A DNA stretch of 6,070 nt from Oscillospiraceae bacterium (GTDB lineage: Bacteria > Bacillota_A > Clostridia > Oscillospirales > Oscillospiraceae), in assembly GCA_016302005.1 (NCBI GenBank), contig JAEDOK010000098.1:1-6070 (forward strand), in the 5' to 3' direction. The translations under genes were made by a program, and so were the position numbers. Position 1 is the stretch's first letter. Each line of letters opens with the position of its first letter. This document shows positions 4,368 through 6,070 of this stretch, piece by piece. The notes beneath the pieces are model-generated. The model had not been told where the DNA came from. It saw only the letters and a program-made list of their open reading frames with translations, and made no database searches.

Positions 4368-5489
4368 TCACCGTTTTCCGAGTGAACGAAGGATCTGCGG
4401 AAGGGCTGCCGCAAAGGCGCGTATCTCCTCCTCCGTGGTTTCGCCTGACAGGGACACGCGGATGGAGCCGTCGATGAGCTGCGGCGCAACGCCCATCGCC
4501 TCTAAAACATGGCTGCGGTGTCCCTTGCTGCACGCCGAGCCTGCCGACACGCAAAAGCCGTTTTCCTGCAGGGCATTGAGCAAGCCCTGTGAACGCAGCC
4601 CCGCCACCGCCAAATTGACGATGTGCGGCGCCTCCTGCGCGCCGAGAAGGGTCACACCGTCGATCTCGGAGAGCAGCGCTTGCAGCAGCTTTTTCAGCCT
4701 TGTCTGCTCCGCGACGGAGGCAAGCCGTGTGGGGAGCTGCGCTTTGCAGGCAGCGCCGAAGCCCGCGATCATCGGCAGATTCTCCGTGCCGCTGCGCAAA
4801 CCGCCCTCCTGCCCGCCTCCGTGGAGATAAGGCGGCAGATTTTTTGCCATATACAGTGCGCCGACGCCCTTGCCCGCGTGGACCTTATGCCCCGAGACAG
4901 AGATCAGATCCGCGCCGAGGGTTCTTGCGCGAAACGGTATCTTAAAAAAGCCCTGCACCGCGTCGGTATGGAACAGGGCGTTCGGGCAGAGCCGATGTGT
5001 CAGCTTTGCCATGGCCTCAATGGGCATGACCGCGCCCGATTCGTTGTTGACCATCATGACGCTCACAAGGATCGTGTCCGGACGCAGCGCGGCTTGCAGG
5101 CACTCCACGCTCACGCGCCCGAGGCTGTCCGGCTGCAAATAGGTGACCTCAAAGCCCCGCTCCTCTAACTTCTGCATCGGGTGCAGGACAGCGTGATGCT
5201 CAACGGCGGTGGTGACGATGTGCTTGCCGCGCTTGCCGAGGCGTTCGGCAGAGGAAAAGATCGCCCAGTTGTCCGCCTCCGTGCCGCCGGAGGTGAAAAA
5301 CACGCGGTCGGTCTCCCCGCCGAGCGCCTCCGCGACGGATCGCCTTGCCTCCCGCAGCAGCCGCGCCGCGTCAATGCCGAAGCGGTATTGCGCACTCGGG
5401 TTGCCCCAGTCGGTCGTCAGCGTTTTTGTGATCGCCTCCACCGCCTCCGCGCAGGGACGGGTCGTGGCGGCGTTATCCAAATAAATCAT
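4368..5489 (-). CDS. Cysteine desulfurase, NifS/IscS family
   Basis: PLP-dependent aminotransferase-fold enzyme of 373 residues that takes sulfur from L-cysteine, giving alanine and an enzyme persulfide used for Fe-S clusters, thiolated tRNA or other sulfur compounds. Visible elements: N-terminal MIYLDNAATT; the PLP-stacking histidine in VEHHAV (H98); D176 in HTDAVQ; the Schiff-base lysine K202 in SVSGHKVHAGKG; RSGTEN (R232); and the catalytic cysteine C320 in SAGSACSKG, of the group with the mobile Cys loop. The family is certain; the sulfur acceptor is not. In Clostridia such enzymes often precede thiI, but here a repeat element and then a convergent gene follow. An in-frame ATG seven codons upstream exists; I chose 5489 because GGAGGG lies six bases before it and homologues start at MIYLDNAATT. 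Its ATG overlaps the TGA of the upstream GNAT gene (ATGA), so translation is probably coupled. Confidence 0.93.
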   Translation of the reverse strand: MIYLDNAATTRPCAEAVEAITKTLTTDWGNPSAQYRFGIDAARLLREARRSVAEALGGETDRVFFTSGGTEADNWAIFSSAERLGKRGKHIVTTAVEHHAVLHPMQKLEERGFEVTYLQPDSLGRVSVECLQAALRPDTILVSVMMVNNESGAVMPIEAMAKLTHRLCPNALFHTDAVQGFFKIPFRARTLGADLISVSGHKVHAGKGVGALYMAKNLPPYLHGGGQEGGLRSGTENLPMIAGFGAACKAQLPTRLASVAEQTRLKKLLQALLSEIDGVTLLGAQEAPHIVNLAVAGLRSQGLLNALQENGFCVSAGSACSKGHRSHVLEAMGVAPQLIDGSIRVSLSGETTEEEIRAFAAALPQILRSLGKR

Positions 5490-5941
5490 ACGGTTCCCTC
5501 CGGCGTCCACGCCATTTGGTTGTAGGGCAGCGGCTGAAAGCCCAGCCTTGCGTAAAGTGCGGCGGCGCGGGTATTTTCCGGCTCAACCTCAAGGCGCACC
5601 CGGTCGATGCTCTCTTTTTGTGCCGTTTCCAGCAAAAAGCGGAAAAACGCGCTGCCAAGGCCCTTCCCGCGGGCAGCTTCGCGGAGGTAAAGCTCCTCCA
5701 TCCAAAGCTCCATGCCGCCCGCCTCATGGGAAAATTTCTCGGATAAAAGCGCGTAGCCCATGGGCATTTCGCCGTCTTCAATCAGATACGCCCTTTGTCG
5801 GGAGGAAGCCGAAAACAACTCGTCCAGCGCCCTTTCGTGATATGCCTGCGGGATCGTATGCAGCACGGCGTCGGAGGCGTAAAATTCGGTAAACATGGTT
5901 TTTAACAGGTTTCTGTCGGAAATAGTTGCAATTCGAATCAT
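5486..5941 (-). CDS. GNAT family N-acetyltransferase
   Basis: Protein of 151 residues with the GNAT fold, expected to transfer an acetyl group from acetyl-CoA to an amine; the substrate is unknown. The acetyl-CoA-binding motif A is at residues 82-101 (EELYLREAARGKGLGSAFF, with RGKGLG at 91-96 in the R/Q-x-x-G-x-G/A pattern). Motif B follows as RLEVEPENTRAAALYARLGFQPL (about 116-138). The N-terminus MIRIATISDRNLLKTMF resembles the first strand-helix of the family. The frame extends upstream to 6058, but that part runs through a palindromic intergenic repeat; I chose 5941 because GGAG lies five bases before it and the GNAT fold begins there. Its stop overlaps the start of the cysteine desulfurase, so the two are made together. 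Pairing of GNAT with NifS may be simple co-transcription. I found no clear promoter upstream. Confidence 0.9.
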   Translation of the reverse strand: MIRIATISDRNLLKTMFTEFYASDAVLHTIPQAYHERALDELFSASSRQRAYLIEDGEMPMGYALLSEKFSHEAGGMELWMEELYLREAARGKGLGSAFFRFLLETAQKESIDRVRLEVEPENTRAAALYARLGFQPLPYNQMAWTPEGTV

Positions 5942-5979
5942 GGTTTCTCCGTTTTGTGGGGGATAGTGAGTCTTGAATA

Positions 5980-5996
5980 AAACGCACACTCTATTT
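5980..5996. repeat. Short sequence shared with the yidD upstream region
   Basis: The stretch ATAAAACGCACACTCTATTTG around 5978-5997 matches ATAAACGCACACCTCTATTTG at 2286-2305 except for two single-base indels, and both copies sit upstream of a minus-strand gene. It may be a dispersed repeat fragment. In the yidD copy it includes the ribosome-binding site. Confidence 0.5.
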
Positions 5997-5997
5997 G

Positions 5998-6036
5998 TCA
6001 TTGCGAGACCGGTGTGCACACTGGTCGTGGCAATCT
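5998..6036. repeat. Palindromic dispersed repeat of the CATTGCGAG...GTGGCAATC type
   Basis: The sequence opens TCATTGCGAGACC and closes GGTCGTGGCAATCTC around the near-perfect palindrome GACCGGTGTGCACACTGGTC (6007-6026). ATTGC at one end pairs with GCAAT at the other. Repeats with this CATTGCGAG/GGCAATC frame are common in intergenic regions of many bacteria. It lies upstream of the GNAT gene and could form a hairpin in any transcript reading through. Confidence 0.75.
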
Positions 6037-6040
6037 CAGG

Positions 6041-6070
6041 CTGTAGGTTTGTTCGCACTTGGTAGTTCCT
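6041..6070. repeat. Probable start of another MITE-like copy, cut by window edge
   Basis: CTGTAGG at 6041 matches the first seven bases of the element at 4133. The following 23 bases, from 6048 to the edge, match 4308-4330 of that element with three substitutions and end in GGTAGTTCCT in both. This suggests an internally deleted family member whose right palindrome lies just beyond the window. Confidence 0.55.

Noticed and set aside
3982..4830. Open frames through the convergent spacer and the MITE-like element on both strands
   Set aside because: They run through terminator, inverted repeats and the opposite strand of the cysteine desulfurase, with no ribosome-binding site or domain.
5942..6058. 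Extended N-terminus for the GNAT gene (39 extra residues)
   Set aside because: The extension is encoded by the palindromic repeat region; a good ribosome-binding site and the start of the GNAT fold support 5941.

Overview
The window looks like the chromosome of a moderately GC-rich member of the Clostridia (Bacillota), probably related to Oscillospiraceae/Ruminococcaceae. The basis is the gene order rpmH-rnpA-yidD-yidC-jag, strong Shine-Dalgarno sites of the GGAGG type, a YidC without lipobox whose groove residue is lysine, a Jag with a long Lys/Pro/Glu linker, and a zinc-ribbon membrane protein with a Gln/Pro/Tyr repeat. The taxonomy is inferred from gene content and style, not from a search.

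Layout. (1) Positions 1-3018, minus strand: the conserved cluster rpmH (L34), rnpA (RNase P protein), yidD, yidC (membrane insertase) and jag/khpB (RNA-binding; cut by the left edge inside R3H). A consensus-like sigma-A promoter (3104-3133) with a 12-bp palindrome at the expected transcription start drives it. The cluster joins ribosome assembly, tRNA 5' maturation, membrane protein insertion and RNA regulation. jag's ribosome-binding site overlaps the yidC stop codon. Unusually, a 175-bp spacer carrying repeats separates rnpA from yidD. (2) Positions 3019-3293: an AT-rich divergent promoter region with two DnaA-box-like nonamers and a cUUCGg hairpin. (3) Positions 3294-4025, plus strand: a zinc-ribbon protein with ten exact 15-bp tandem units encoding QYQQP and four membrane helices, followed by a strong hairpin terminator. 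(4) Positions 4026-4367: a convergent intergenic region holding a 228-bp MITE-like element with perfect 19-bp terminal inverted repeats. (5) Positions 4368-5941, minus strand: a GNAT acetyltransferase and a NifS/IscS-type cysteine desulfurase, coupled by an ATGA stop/start overlap. (6) Positions 5942-6070: a palindromic dispersed repeat and what appears to be the start of another copy of the MITE-like family.

The most notable points are the absence of dnaA beside rpmH, where it lies in many Firmicutes, and a family of palindromic repeats centred on GGGGACATGTCCCC at three intergenic sites, one of which splits the normally tight rnpA-yidD junction. I found no tRNA, rRNA, CRISPR array, transposase or defence system. 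The only protein of unknown function is the zinc-ribbon membrane protein. I do not see a convincing new multi-gene system here.
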